Below, piece by piece: positions 34,984 to 43,606 of a DNA stretch of 64,000 nt. The position numbers were made by a program, and so were the translations under genes. Every line of letters begins with the position of its first letter. Position 1 is the first letter of the stretch. Source of the stretch: Actinobacteria bacterium IMCC26207 (GTDB lineage: Bacteria > Actinomycetota > Acidimicrobiia > Acidimicrobiales > Microtrichaceae); assembly GCA_001025035.1 (NCBI GenBank), contig LCZK01000010.1:620001-684000 (forward strand), given 5' to 3'. The notes beneath the pieces are model-generated. The model worked only from the letters and a program-made list of their open reading frames with translations, made no database searches and was not told the DNA's origin.

Positions 34984-35964
34984 GTGAGATTTGGCGGCAC
35001 AACCACATGCTTGGGCTTGAGCTTCGCGACAGCGCTTGCACTCGGTGGGCTGCTCGGCTCTTGCAGCGCCGACCCAGTGCGTCCAGAGTCACGAGCCGCC
35101 GGGTCCGAAACCATGCTCCCGCTGCTCAGCGTGAGTAGCGGAATGCTGGCCGAACAAGAACAAGATGCCCGTATTCGACTCGATACTTCTACCTCGGCCG
35201 ATGGGATCGCATTGTTTTGTGATGGCCTAGTAGAGATGGCTGCGTCCTCGCGTTCGATGTCTGATCGTGAGAAAAGAGAGTGCAAAGACAGCGATAGGTC
35301 GCCAGTAGAGATTCCCGTTGCAAATGACGCAATCGTGGTGGTGACGAATCCCTCCAACCCCGTCAAGTGTCTGTCTACCGAACAGCTCTACGGTCTGGCT
35401 GGACCTGAATCCGCGGGGTTTGCCTCATGGGCTGATGCCAACTCACTGGGCAGTTCCGCTGACCTACCCGAACAGCCCCTCAAAGTGCTCGTTCCACCGA
35501 GCGGATCTGGCACCCTTCAACTGTTTGTCTCCACTGCACTTGGGCCGACAGCTGAGACTCGCAACACAGATCCGAAACTCCGAAATGACGCCGTCTCGGT
35601 TGAGAGCAATGAACTCGTACGATCAGCAGTACTAGACGAGCCGGCAGGTCTTGGCGTAGCTGCCGTGAGCTCGGCAAAAAGCTGGAATGACTCTGTGCGA
35701 ATCCTGCAATTGCGCTCGGACAGCAGCGCTGATTGTGCTGACCCGACAGAGTCCAACGTGGCAAGCGGCGCATACCCACTTGGACGGAGCTTGTCGGTAA
35801 TTGTCGACCGCAGAACCGTCCAGCAAGACCAAACGATCTCTGACCTCGTGTCACTTTTACTCTCTCCTGAGGGCCAAAAAGCTGTAGCCGAGACAGGCGC
35901 ACTTCCTCTTGACCCTGCGCAACTCAAGGAGAGTCAACGGCTGTGGAACACAGTTATTGAGTAG
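34984..35964 (+). CDS. PstS-like substrate-binding lipoprotein
   Basis: 326-aa lipoprotein: GTG start, signal LGLSFATALALGGLLGSC with a lipobox Cys. The mature protein resembles phosphate-binding PBP-like proteins: SETMLPLL replaces the family's early GS(S/T)T-type loop, DGIALFCDGLVEMAASSRSMS corresponds to the GI..F..G..D...sdR block, VVVTNPSN matches the strand after it, and PPSGSGTLQLF matches the R..GSGT..F anion-binding loop (quoted separately). The Arg usually before the GSGT loop is replaced by PPSG. No pstCAB genes are near, so it may sense or scavenge rather than feed a local ABC transporter. It is transcribed away from the DUF4239/binding-domain fusion. Confidence 0.75.
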   Translation: MRFGGTTTCLGLSFATALALGGLLGSCSADPVRPESRAAGSETMLPLLSVSSGMLAEQEQDARIRLDTSTSADGIALFCDGLVEMAASSRSMSDREKRECKDSDRSPVEIPVANDAIVVVTNPSNPVKCLSTEQLYGLAGPESAGFASWADANSLGSSADLPEQPLKVLVPPSGSGTLQLFVSTALGPTAETRNTDPKLRNDAVSVESNELVRSAVLDEPAGLGVAAVSSAKSWNDSVRILQLRSDSSADCADPTESNVASGAYPLGRSLSVIVDRRTVQQDQTISDLVSLLLSPEGQKAVAETGALPLDPAQLKESQRLWNTVIE

Positions 35965-36026
35965 TCGCTGAGTATTGAAAGACTCTGCTTCCCCCTCCCG
36001 CTGCGCCTTGGGACTAACCTCCGCAA

Positions 36027-36908
36027 ATGACCACGAGCGGTTCGAGTCCTTCTGGGACACCGGCATTTCGGCGTGACCTAAACATCTGCACAACTTGGTC
36101 CCTGCCCTCTTGGAGCAGCGGCCCTCAAGGCGATGAGCAGGCCGCTCTAGAGGCTGCCCGTGATGCAGGTTTTGAGGGTGTGCAGGGAGCGAACCCTAGC
36201 CGTTGCCGATCTCTCGGATTAGTTCCGACCACGTTCGCCATCCAACCAATTCCGGGCGGGCTTCTTGAGCAGGCTCAACGATGGGCGGAGTCTGGTTTCG
36301 AGTGCTGCACGATTCTGTTAGGTACCGGACTAGAAGACGATGCTGCGGCTGACCTTCTGATCGAAGAAGTGCTGACCGCAAGTGCGAAGGTGGGGATCCC
36401 GCTGTATGTAGAGACGCATCGGGCCACGGTCACCCAGGACATGTGGCGAACAGTGCAACTTGTTGAGCGGTTCCCGGACCTGCGCTTTAACGGCGACTTC
36501 TCGCACTGGTACACGGGCCAAGACATGGCAGCCAATGGGTTTGAGGCGACCCTCGAATTTCTCGCTCCGGTGCTTGATCGAGTTCGGTATATGCACGGCC
36601 GGATCGGAACCTCGGGAAGCATTCAAGTTGACGTTGGCGATGGATCGGTGGAGGGCCAACCCCACATTGCACAGTTCAGGTCACTTTGGACGCGAGCGTT
36701 TGAGGGGTTTGTGCGGACCGCTGCGCAAGACGTTGTGCCGCCGCCACGCCTGGAAATCGGGTTCGCTCCTGAACTGCTGCCACCCGAGGTCGGCTATGCG
36801 CGCCTTGTGCCCGATGCTTCCGGCGGCTTACGCGAAGAGGGTGACCGCTGGGAGCAATCGCTAGTACTCACTCAAATTGCTAGCGAGTGCTTTGAGGCAG
36901 CACTCTGA
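36027..36908 (+). CDS. Sugar phosphate isomerase/epimerase-like TIM-barrel protein
   Basis: 293-aa TIM-barrel protein of the xylose-isomerase-like type. Evidence: GDEQAALEAARDAGFEGVQG near the start, AKVGIPLYVETHRATVTQD with Glu as a probable metal ligand, RFPDLRFNGDFSHWY with Asp and His, and RYMHGRIGTSGSIQVD; these are the usual metal-ligand positions of the barrel. It could be an isomerase, epimerase or a dehydratase-like enzyme. It opens a run of five same-strand genes (TIM barrel, sulfotransferase, MBL, SDR, dehydrogenase) with short or no gaps. Confidence 0.75.
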   Translation: MTTSGSSPSGTPAFRRDLNICTTWSLPSWSSGPQGDEQAALEAARDAGFEGVQGANPSRCRSLGLVPTTFAIQPIPGGLLEQAQRWAESGFECCTILLGTGLEDDAAADLLIEEVLTASAKVGIPLYVETHRATVTQDMWRTVQLVERFPDLRFNGDFSHWYTGQDMAANGFEATLEFLAPVLDRVRYMHGRIGTSGSIQVDVGDGSVEGQPHIAQFRSLWTRAFEGFVRTAAQDVVPPPRLEIGFAPELLPPEVGYARLVPDASGGLREEGDRWEQSLVLTQIASECFEAAL

Positions 36909-36973
36909 TACGACGAGTCGACTGAACCGAGTGCCTCTAGTGGAGCGCCTTCGGAAAATGAATAAGGGGGACA

Positions 36974-38227
36974 ATGACTGACATTCGAATCGAAGATCTG
37001 CGCGTTCCCGTTCGCGATGCTGAACAACAGCAGATGTTTGATCTGGCAACCTCGATGGAAGTTGACCTAGCGCCCAACAAACTGGTTGCTGCAGCACAAC
37101 AGCGCACTGGCCTACAAGACTTTGGCGACCCCACGCTGATGGACCGTCTCGCAGCTCAGGTCGCTTCGGTTGAATCCGATACGGGCCTGTCTGGTCTTGG
37201 ACGCTTCCTTGTTCGCCGTCGGCTACTAGGTCTGCTCGCAGCCAGGCTTCGTCTGGAGGACTTCATTCGTAGGCATCCGGAGTCGGTTGAGACCGAACTC
37301 GAGCCACCAGTCATCGTGGTCGGCTTGCCCCGCTCAGGAACCACGCACCTCGTTAATTTGCTAGCCACTGATACACGATTCCGATCGATGCCTTGGTGGG
37401 AGGTTGCCGAGCCCATCCCCCTGATTGGCGATGGCCCGGGCCGCGACGGAATCGACCCTCGGTACCTTCGCTGCCAGGCAGATTACGAGGCTTCGAAGCA
37501 GGTCTCTCCGCTTACCTCGCTCATGCATGACCGGCCGCCCACGAGCATCGAGGAAGAGTGCGAGCTGCTCGACTTGGACCTATGCACCTATGTGTTGGAA
37601 TGGCACGCTCGGGTCCCGGAGTGGCGAGACCATGCCGAGAACCTTGATCAGTTTGCTCACTACGCGTTCTTACACCGTGAGCTGCAAGTGCTCAGTTACT
37701 TGCGTGGACCAAATCGCTGGGTGCTCAAATGCCCTCAGCACCTTGAACGGCTTGGCCCGCTGATGGCAACCTTCCCGAAGGCCACAGTTGCGTTCACCCT
37801 TCGCGACCCAGTTGCTGTGTTGCAATCAGCAATCACCATGCTTGCCTACGGGGATCGCAACCGCCGGGTGCAGATCGATGCCGACCAGTTAGCTACATAT
37901 TGGGTGGACCGGGTTGAGCGACTACTGCGTGCCGCGGTTCGCGACGCTCATCTGATCCCTACAGCGCAGCGCGTAGATGTTGAGTTCAAAGAGTTCATCT
38001 CTGATGACCAAGCAATGGCTGAGCGCATCATCGAGATGTCCGGACTTGAACTCACCGAGCAAGCCAGAACAGGGCTGAGGCAATATATAGAGAGCAACCC
38101 TCGTGGCAAAGAGGGTCGTATCGTGTATGACCTGCAAGGTGACTTTGGTCTGAACCCAGCTGAACTCTACGAACGGTACGCGTTTTACTTTGATGCGTTC
38201 CCACAGATCCGCAAAGAGGTGCACTGA
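36974..38227 (+). CDS. Sulfotransferase family protein
   Basis: 417-aa cytosolic sulfotransferase of the kind common in mycobacteria and related actinobacteria. The 5'-phosphosulfate loop for PAPS is VVGLPRSGTTHLVNLL (PRSGTT at 119-124); the 3'-phosphate region KATVAFTLRDPVAVLQSAI follows at about 270. It transfers sulfate to an alcohol of unknown identity. GGGGG precedes the ATG. Its TGA overlaps the ATG of the MBL gene (TGATG). A sulfotransferase beside sulfatase-like MBL genes suggests turnover of a sulfate ester. Confidence 0.85.
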   Translation: MTDIRIEDLRVPVRDAEQQQMFDLATSMEVDLAPNKLVAAAQQRTGLQDFGDPTLMDRLAAQVASVESDTGLSGLGRFLVRRRLLGLLAARLRLEDFIRRHPESVETELEPPVIVVGLPRSGTTHLVNLLATDTRFRSMPWWEVAEPIPLIGDGPGRDGIDPRYLRCQADYEASKQVSPLTSLMHDRPPTSIEEECELLDLDLCTYVLEWHARVPEWRDHAENLDQFAHYAFLHRELQVLSYLRGPNRWVLKCPQHLERLGPLMATFPKATVAFTLRDPVAVLQSAITMLAYGDRNRRVQIDADQLATYWVDRVERLLRAAVRDAHLIPTAQRVDVEFKEFISDDQAMAERIIEMSGLELTEQARTGLRQYIESNPRGKEGRIVYDLQGDFGLNPAELYERYAFYFDAFPQIRKEVH

Positions 38228-39471
38228 TGTCTGGAATCCACCGAACGCGACCGGGTGCCGACTCCATGGCTGCTGCCACCGACGCTCCGGCAATCGATCT
38301 TGGCGACGAAATCTGGATGTCACCCGGATGGTCGAACAGTTACATGATCCCCACCGAAGAGGGCCGGGTAATTATCAACACTGGGATGGGATTCGAGGGT
38401 CCGCTGCATGCACGTGCGTATGACGCTGTGGACTCCGCGCCGGTTCACTCTGTGCTGCTCACTCAGGGTCATTACGACCACGTTGGCGGCATCGACGTGC
38501 TGAAAGACGATGAGAGTCAGGTGGTGGCGCAGGCCAACTTCACCATGTGGCGAGATGACAACGAACGTCTTGAGACGTTCCGGTCGCGCAACTCGGCCTT
38601 TGCCTTTATGGATGCCATTCTCGGCGCGATGGAGTACGCCCGATCCGTCGGAGTCGGAGCAGTTCCCCAGGCGCGTCCCGAGCCAACACTGCTCGTCGAG
38701 GATCGCCTCGACCTTCAGATCGGCGGGCGCCGGCTCGAACTGATTGCAACCCCTGGCGGGGAAACTTTTGACTCGATGGTCATCTGGCTGCCCGAGTCTC
38801 GAACCCTGTTCTCTGGCAACTTATTTGGCCCGCTCTTTGGCCACGTTCCCAATCTGGTGACCATTCGCGGCGACCGATACCGCGACGCGCTCACGTACAT
38901 TGACTCTCTCAATCTGGTGCTTGAGCTTGCACCTGAGCGGCTGATCACTGGCCACTTTGATCCGATCGTTGGCGCCGACCTGATTGCGGGTGAGGTTCGG
39001 GCCATGCAAGAGGCGATGCTCTCGGTGCACGACCAAACTGTGGCTGGCATGAACGCTGGCTCTGATGTGTACACGCTGATGCAAGAGATTCAGACTCCAG
39101 ACCACCTTGATGTAGGCGAAGGGTACGGGCAGACCAAGTGGAACGTGCGCGCCATATGGGAGAACTACGCAGGCTGGTTTCATCACCGGTCCACAACCGA
39201 GCTGTTTGGGGTGACTCCCCTAGCCGTGGCCCCCGACTTAGTAGCCGCCGCCGGGGCGGATGCGTTTGTGGACATGGCTTCTGCACACCTGCAGGCTGGC
39301 CGGGCAGTAGAGGCGCTGCAACTGACCGACATTTTGTTGGCCACCGAACCCAGACACGCCGAGGCGCTAGGCGTTGCAATTGCGGCCCACGAGCACTTGA
39401 TCGAGAACACAACAAACTTCTGGGAGCGCGCGTGGTTACGTCGCTCCATAGCCAAATTGGAGAAGCCATGA
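38227..39471 (+). CDS. MBL-fold hydrolase, alkyl-sulfatase-like, with altered metal motif
   Basis: 414-aa metallo-beta-lactamase-fold protein with C-terminal helical repeat region (about 330-414) as in the alkylsulfatase dimerisation domain, but without the SCP2 domain. Core motif is LLTQGHYDHVGG: Gln80-Gly-His82-Tyr-Asp84-His85, so the first His of HxHxDH is Gln. Later ligands appear in VAQANFTMW (no His), LFSGNLFGPLFGH and LITGHFDP. Start overlaps the sulfotransferase stop, and its end overlaps the SDR start (ATGA). It may hydrolyse a thioester, lactone or sulfate ester; the Gln substitution makes the metal site uncertain. Confidence 0.8.
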   Translation: MSGIHRTRPGADSMAAATDAPAIDLGDEIWMSPGWSNSYMIPTEEGRVIINTGMGFEGPLHARAYDAVDSAPVHSVLLTQGHYDHVGGIDVLKDDESQVVAQANFTMWRDDNERLETFRSRNSAFAFMDAILGAMEYARSVGVGAVPQARPEPTLLVEDRLDLQIGGRRLELIATPGGETFDSMVIWLPESRTLFSGNLFGPLFGHVPNLVTIRGDRYRDALTYIDSLNLVLELAPERLITGHFDPIVGADLIAGEVRAMQEAMLSVHDQTVAGMNAGSDVYTLMQEIQTPDHLDVGEGYGQTKWNVRAIWENYAGWFHHRSTTELFGVTPLAVAPDLVAAAGADAFVDMASAHLQAGRAVEALQLTDILLATEPRHAEALGVAIAAHEHLIENTTNFWERAWLRRSIAKLEKP

Positions 39472-40250
39472 GCCCATCAGACCCGCCTTCCGGCACCGCT
39501 GCACACAATTCTGCGAGTTTCGATTTTGCCGGGGCTGCTGTGTTGGTCACCGGGGGTACTAGCGGTATCGGACATGCCATCGCCCAGGGATTCGCAGCAA
39601 GCGGAGCTGAGGTAATCGTGACTGGCACGAAAGCCTCGGCTGCTGAGTACGCCGTTGACCTTGACGGGTTCGGATACCGGCAGGTTGAACTCACCGATGC
39701 GGAATCGGTAGACGCACTCGTGGCCTCACTTAGTGCGTTGGATGTGTTGGTCAATAACGCAGGTGCGAGCTTGCCCAAGGGTCTTGACGAATGGGGTCCA
39801 GAGGGTTTCGCTGCCGCTGTAGAGCTGAATCTGGTTGGCCCGATGCGCCTTACAACCGCTTGTCGTCGTTTGCTCTTTGCGAGCGACCTCGCCGGCGGTG
39901 CAAGCGTGATCAACATGTCTTCAATGACTGCGTTTCGCGCTACCGAAATTGTGCCGGGTTACGGCTCAGCCAAAGCGGGGCTCGTTACTTGGACTGCAAA
40001 CCTCGCACGCCGCTGGTCCAGCCGCAGCGTACGAGTTAACGCAATTGCTCCCGGCGTGATCGACACGCCGATGACTGCCCCGATGGCCGCTTTCCCTGAG
40101 TTGCTTGCAGGCGAACTGTCGCACATTCCAATGGGTCGACTCGGGCAATCTGAAGAGGTTGTCGGCACTGCACTGTTCTTGTGTTCATCAGCTGCCACAT
40201 ACATCACAGGCGCGACCATTGCTGTAGACGGCGGCTACCTAGCGGGCTAG
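39468..40250 (+). CDS. Short-chain dehydrogenase/reductase
   Basis: 260-aa classical SDR oxidoreductase, NAD(P)-dependent. Cofactor loop VLVTGGTSGIGHAIAQG, the NNAGA motif, catalytic Ser in NMSSMTAF, and YGSAKAG with Tyr and Lys; C-terminal ITGATIAVDGGYLAG. Start at 39468 because ATGA overlaps the MBL stop; frames further upstream lie inside that gene. Substrate probably an alcohol or ketone processed with the neighbouring dehydrogenase. Confidence 0.92.
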   Translation: MSPSDPPSGTAAHNSASFDFAGAAVLVTGGTSGIGHAIAQGFAASGAEVIVTGTKASAAEYAVDLDGFGYRQVELTDAESVDALVASLSALDVLVNNAGASLPKGLDEWGPEGFAAAVELNLVGPMRLTTACRRLLFASDLAGGASVINMSSMTAFRATEIVPGYGSAKAGLVTWTANLARRWSSRSVRVNAIAPGVIDTPMTAPMAAFPELLAGELSHIPMGRLGQSEEVVGTALFLCSSAATYITGATIAVDGGYLAG

Positions 40251-40303
40251 TCCTGCTCACTCAGTCAACGTTTAATCCAGACGCATTAACTAGGAGTCTC
40301 ACA

Positions 40304-41320
40304 TTGTTGCAAGTACGAGTTCACGGCCCAGGAGATGCTCGGGTAGACGAGGTTGCTGACCCAGAACCCGGCCCAGCCGATGCGCTTGTGCGCGTTGCTG
40401 CCTGTGGCATCTGCGGGAGCGACCTGAGCTATATCAAGATGGGCGGGGTGGCCGGTCCAGGTCCCGAACCGCTGTGTCTGGGCCACGAGATCTCGGGCAC
40501 AGTCGACTGGGTGGGTCCCGAGGTGGATTCGGTACATGTTGGCGATCGCGTGGTGGTTCAGGCGGGCTCATCCGAACCCATCAGCAAATACGGCAGCGGC
40601 GGCCCCTTCGGCGGTCTCACTCCCCTGCTGTGTGTAACCGAGCCCGAGCAGCGCCTACATATTGTTCCCGATCACGTTGCTCTGGATGTTGCAGCATTTG
40701 CCGAGCCGCTCGCCGTGGGCATGCACGCAGTAGACCAAGCCGAGGTGCAGCCTGGAGAGGGAGTTGTGGTGTTCGGCTGCGGGCCTATTGGTCTAGGAGC
40801 GGTGGCCACACTCGTTGACCGCGGCCACGAGCGTGTTGTTGCCGTGGACCTGAGCGCAACTCGGCGAGACCTTGCCCTCGGCTTGGGAGCCCAAGCTGCC
40901 CTTGACCCTACGACTACTGATGTCTGGGAAGAGCTCAAGTCGCTTCATGGAACGAAGCCATTTATGTTCGGCCCGACTGCGGGTACTGCAGCTTTCATTG
41001 AGGCCTCAGGTGCCGATCAAGTCATTCTTGATGTGATCGATAACGCCGCAGTCGGTGCACGCCTATCGGTTGTGGCGCTTCACTACCGCCCCATCAAGGT
41101 CAGCTTCTTGACGCTGCTGATGAAAGAACTCACCCTGCGGGGATCGATCGAATACCCGGCCCGCTTTGCGAACTCTGTTGACCTGCTCGCACGGCGTGAC
41201 CTCTCTGCGCTCATCACCCATCGCTTCGACCTCGAGCAGTTCGATGACGCGCTAGCTGTGCTCGATGGCTCAAAGGACTGCGGCAAAGTTCTGATCGGCG
41301 TAGACCCAACTCAGTGGTGA
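40304..41320 (+). CDS. Zinc-type medium-chain alcohol dehydrogenase
   Basis: 338-aa MDR-family dehydrogenase. Catalytic zinc region AACGICGSDLSYIK and GHEISGTV (Cys and His-Glu), cofactor loop VVVFGCGPIGLGAVATL. The structural-zinc Cys cluster normally found after VGDRVVV is absent (here SSEPISKYGSGG), so only the catalytic zinc site is expected. I start at TTG 40304, with AGGAG 7 nt upstream; an upstream GTG at 40181 would overlap the SDR by 70 bp. It ends the 36-41.3 kb gene run and probably oxidises an alcohol in the same pathway. Confidence 0.85.
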   Translation: MLQVRVHGPGDARVDEVADPEPGPADALVRVAACGICGSDLSYIKMGGVAGPGPEPLCLGHEISGTVDWVGPEVDSVHVGDRVVVQAGSSEPISKYGSGGPFGGLTPLLCVTEPEQRLHIVPDHVALDVAAFAEPLAVGMHAVDQAEVQPGEGVVVFGCGPIGLGAVATLVDRGHERVVAVDLSATRRDLALGLGAQAALDPTTTDVWEELKSLHGTKPFMFGPTAGTAAFIEASGADQVILDVIDNAAVGARLSVVALHYRPIKVSFLTLLMKELTLRGSIEYPARFANSVDLLARRDLSALITHRFDLEQFDDALAVLDGSKDCGKVLIGVDPTQW

Positions 41321-41371
41321 CACTCAGATTGATTCGCCAGGGCAGCGCACGGTCATGGGGCAAGCACTAGC

Positions 41372-42118
41372 TCATGGAGCAAGTACGAGATCGTCTCCCG
41401 CTGCTGCCACTAGCACCGGGCGCTCCACTATGAACATCACCGCCCAGTAGATAGCGAATCCCACAAACACGCCGGCAAACACATCGATCAGGTAGTGCTG
41501 ACGCAGCATGACCGTGGCCGGAAACACCAACGACAACCAAGCAGACATCGTCCATGCTGTCCTTGGCATGACCTTGCGGAGCCGCATCAGGGCGCAGATT
41601 CCAATCATCGTCCAAGTGCAATGTCCAGATGGAAAGCAGTTGAAGGGCTGATCGTTACCCCAGACAAGATTCACCAAACTGCCGCCCAGTCCATCTCCAG
41701 CCTCCACATTGCGAATCACCTCGCTCTGGAACAGCAGGTAAGAAAGGTCAAGCACAAGCTGGCTAACAATGAGTGCGATCGACACCGTGAGGAACCGCTT
41801 AAAACTCACCCGCAGGCTCAGCAGCGGAATAACAATTGGAATCAGCAGAAGGAACGACAGGTAGGGTACGGCTAGAGCGGGGACAAACGGGATGTGCTTA
41901 TCGGCCCAACTCTCGAGAATGAAGCTTTGGTAGGCGCCGGCACCCTTGAGCGGCTGAGCCAGCGCCGACGTAGCAGGGTCCCATGCGAAAAACCCCGGCC
42001 AGCGGCTAGGCGGTGGGGCCTGGTTGAGCGCAACGTATGACGCAAACACCAAAGCTATGCCGACCATGAGCCCAACCGCAGCAATGATCTGATTTCTGGT
42101 TAGGTTCCAAGTTCGCAT
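41372..42118 (-). CDS. PAP2-superfamily membrane protein
   Basis: 248-aa membrane protein with about six helices and two clear PAP2 motifs: NCFPSGHCTWTM and RQHYLIDVFAG. The first motif (KxxxxxRP) is weak, so it resembles the inositolphosphotransferase or ceramide-synthase-like branch (AUR1-like) rather than a plain lipid phosphatase. Likely acts on a lipid at the outer membrane face. It is convergent with the dehydrogenase and divergent from the next MBL gene. Confidence 0.8.
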   Translation of the reverse strand: MRTWNLTRNQIIAAVGLMVGIALVFASYVALNQAPPPSRWPGFFAWDPATSALAQPLKGAGAYQSFILESWADKHIPFVPALAVPYLSFLLLIPIVIPLLSLRVSFKRFLTVSIALIVSQLVLDLSYLLFQSEVIRNVEAGDGLGGSLVNLVWGNDQPFNCFPSGHCTWTMIGICALMRLRKVMPRTAWTMSAWLSLVFPATVMLRQHYLIDVFAGVFVGFAIYWAVMFIVERPVLVAAAGDDLVLAP

Positions 42119-42271
42119 GCACAGAACGTATCAGGGAGGCCTTCGGCTCCCCTGAGATCACACAACTTGCACATGCGATGCATCTCTCGCTGTAAGGGGC
42201 TATCGAGTGGGGGCAAAGCCAACACCGTTAGAGTGCAACGCTTACTACCGCGCACGAAGCAGGAGAATCGG

Positions 42272-43243
42272 ATGTCTAGTCCCATTGATGGCTCCTGGAA
42301 TGACATCGGCGAGGGATGCCACGCTTATATCCAACGCAGTGGTGGTTGGGGCTGGTCCAACGCTGGGCTCATTTTGGGCGATGGGGCTTCACTGCTAGTC
42401 GACACGCTGTTCGACAATCACCTGACCGCAGCGATGCTCCAAGCTGCTGCGCCTCTCACCAAACAATCCCCGCTAGGCACCGTGGTGAATACCCATGCCA
42501 ATGGCGATCACCATTTTGGCAATGCGGTTGCCGCCCCTCACGGCGGTTCGGTCACTGTCATTGCCTCGGCCGCATGTGCTGAAGAGATGACTGAAGTTGG
42601 CCCCGAGGTGCTCGCATCTCTCACTGCAGACGCCACCGATGTGGGCGACATGTTCCGCGCTCTCTTTGGCGAGTTCAATTTTGTGGACGTGCAACTGCGG
42701 CTCCCCGACCGCACGTTCTCGGATCGGCTCGAACTAGTAGTTGGTGGTCGTCAGGTAGACCTTGTCGAGCTTGGCCCAGCACACACTCAGGGCGATGTCG
42801 TTGTGCACGTACCGGATACCGCAACCGTGTTCACGGGAGACCTGCTCTTTAACGGCGGTACCCCAATTGTGTGGGCGGGGCCACTGTCGAATTGGGTTGC
42901 GGCCTGCGACGCGATCATTGCCATGGCACCCGAGGTTGTTGTGCCCGGTCACGGGCCTCTTGCCACCCTCGACGCAGTGAGAGATGCACGTGAGTACTTG
43001 GTGTGGGTCGAGTCTTCAGCCACGCAGGCACACGCTGCAGGAATCGACCCGTGGGACGCGGCTCAGCAACTAGCAGGCGAGCTCAGCGGCACCTCGGGGA
43101 GCTGGGACCAACGCGGCGAGTTCGGTCGCCTAGCTGCAAACGTAGAGGCGGTGTATCTCGAGCTCGACCCATCGGCGCAGAGAAGTGACCTAGTCACGTT
43201 GTTTCGGCATATGGCTACCCTTGAAGGAAACCTCTTCACTTAG
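42272..43243 (+). CDS. MBL-fold metallo-hydrolase
   Basis: 323-aa metallo-beta-lactamase-fold enzyme with the NTHANGDHHFGN motif (His75, Asp79, His80; Asn77 replaces the second His, which is common in this branch), AHTQGDVVVHVPD, GDLLFNGGTP and VPGHGPL. AGGAG upstream fixes the ATG at 42272; the frame open to 42167 is not needed. It resembles SoxH/quinoprotein-relay-type MBL hydrolases of unknown substrate. A third MBL protein within 6 kb of the sulfotransferase cluster. Confidence 0.85.
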   Translation: MSSPIDGSWNDIGEGCHAYIQRSGGWGWSNAGLILGDGASLLVDTLFDNHLTAAMLQAAAPLTKQSPLGTVVNTHANGDHHFGNAVAAPHGGSVTVIASAACAEEMTEVGPEVLASLTADATDVGDMFRALFGEFNFVDVQLRLPDRTFSDRLELVVGGRQVDLVELGPAHTQGDVVVHVPDTATVFTGDLLFNGGTPIVWAGPLSNWVAACDAIIAMAPEVVVPGHGPLATLDAVRDAREYLVWVESSATQAHAAGIDPWDAAQQLAGELSGTSGSWDQRGEFGRLAANVEAVYLELDPSAQRSDLVTLFRHMATLEGNLFT

Positions 43244-43328
43244 GATTGGCGTCTGTTGTAGAAGCCACGCATCGATCGCAATTTTGGGCTGAGGCATTGG
43301 TCACCCAGCATCCAGCCCCAACTCCCAA

Positions 43329-43363
43329 GCACCAAGCACCAAGCACCAAGCACCAAGATCACT
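43329..43363. repeat. 7-bp tandem repeat (CACCAAG)n
   Basis: About five units of CACCAAG between the MBL gene and the first 45-bp palindrome. The region 43244-43606 (363 bp) has no gene; it holds this repeat and three family-1 palindromes. Confidence 0.85.
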
Positions 43364-43379
43364 ATCTACCCGCCTACGC

Positions 43380-43424
43380 AATGGGTTGCAACCCGGTCGA
43401 ATATCGACCACTGTGCAACCCAAT
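43380..43424. repeat. 45-bp palindrome, family 1, copy in tandem set (1 of 3)
   Basis: AATGGGTTGCA ... TGCAACCCAAT with centre GGTCGAATATCGACC; followed by CACCAAGATCCC, which is shared by all three copies of this cluster. Confidence 0.95.
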
Positions 43425-43460
43425 CACCAAGATCCCGGCACACCACGGCGCTCACCGGCT

Positions 43461-43505
43461 ATTGGGTTGCAGCCCGGTCGAATATCGACCACTGTGCAAC
43501 CCAAT
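43461..43505. repeat. 45-bp palindrome, family 1, tandem set (2 of 3)
   Basis: ATTGGGTTGCA ... TGCAACCCAAT, centre GGTCGAATATCGACC, preceded by GGCT and followed by CACCAAGATCCC. Confidence 0.95.
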
Positions 43506-43530
43506 CACCAAGATCCCGATACGACCGACT

Positions 43531-43575
43531 ATTGGGTTGCAACCCGGTCGACTATCAACCACTATGCAACCCAAT
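43531..43575. repeat. 45-bp palindrome, family 1, tandem set (3 of 3)
   Basis: ATTGGGTTGCA ... TGCAACCCAAT, centre GGTCGACTATCAACC. It starts exactly 70 bp after the second copy. Confidence 0.95.
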
Positions 43576-43606
43576 CACCAAGAACCGGGCGCATCCTTGC
43601 GCTGGA

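Noticed and set aside
40181..40304. Upstream GTG start for the zinc dehydrogenase
   Set aside because: It would overlap the SDR coding end by 70 bp and add His/Arg-rich residues; TTG at 40304 has a good ribosome-binding site and fits the MDR N-terminus.
43380..43575. Integron attC sites
   Set aside because: Palindromic and intergenic as attC sites are, but the core motifs RYYYAAC and GTTRRRY are not properly matched, there is no integrase, and no cassette arrays of short genes.
43329..43606. Possible CRISPR array
   Set aside because: Repeats are palindromes of 45 bp with gaps of 25-36 bp and only three copies; the spacer sequences share flanks, no cas genes are present, and the same element occurs singly elsewhere.
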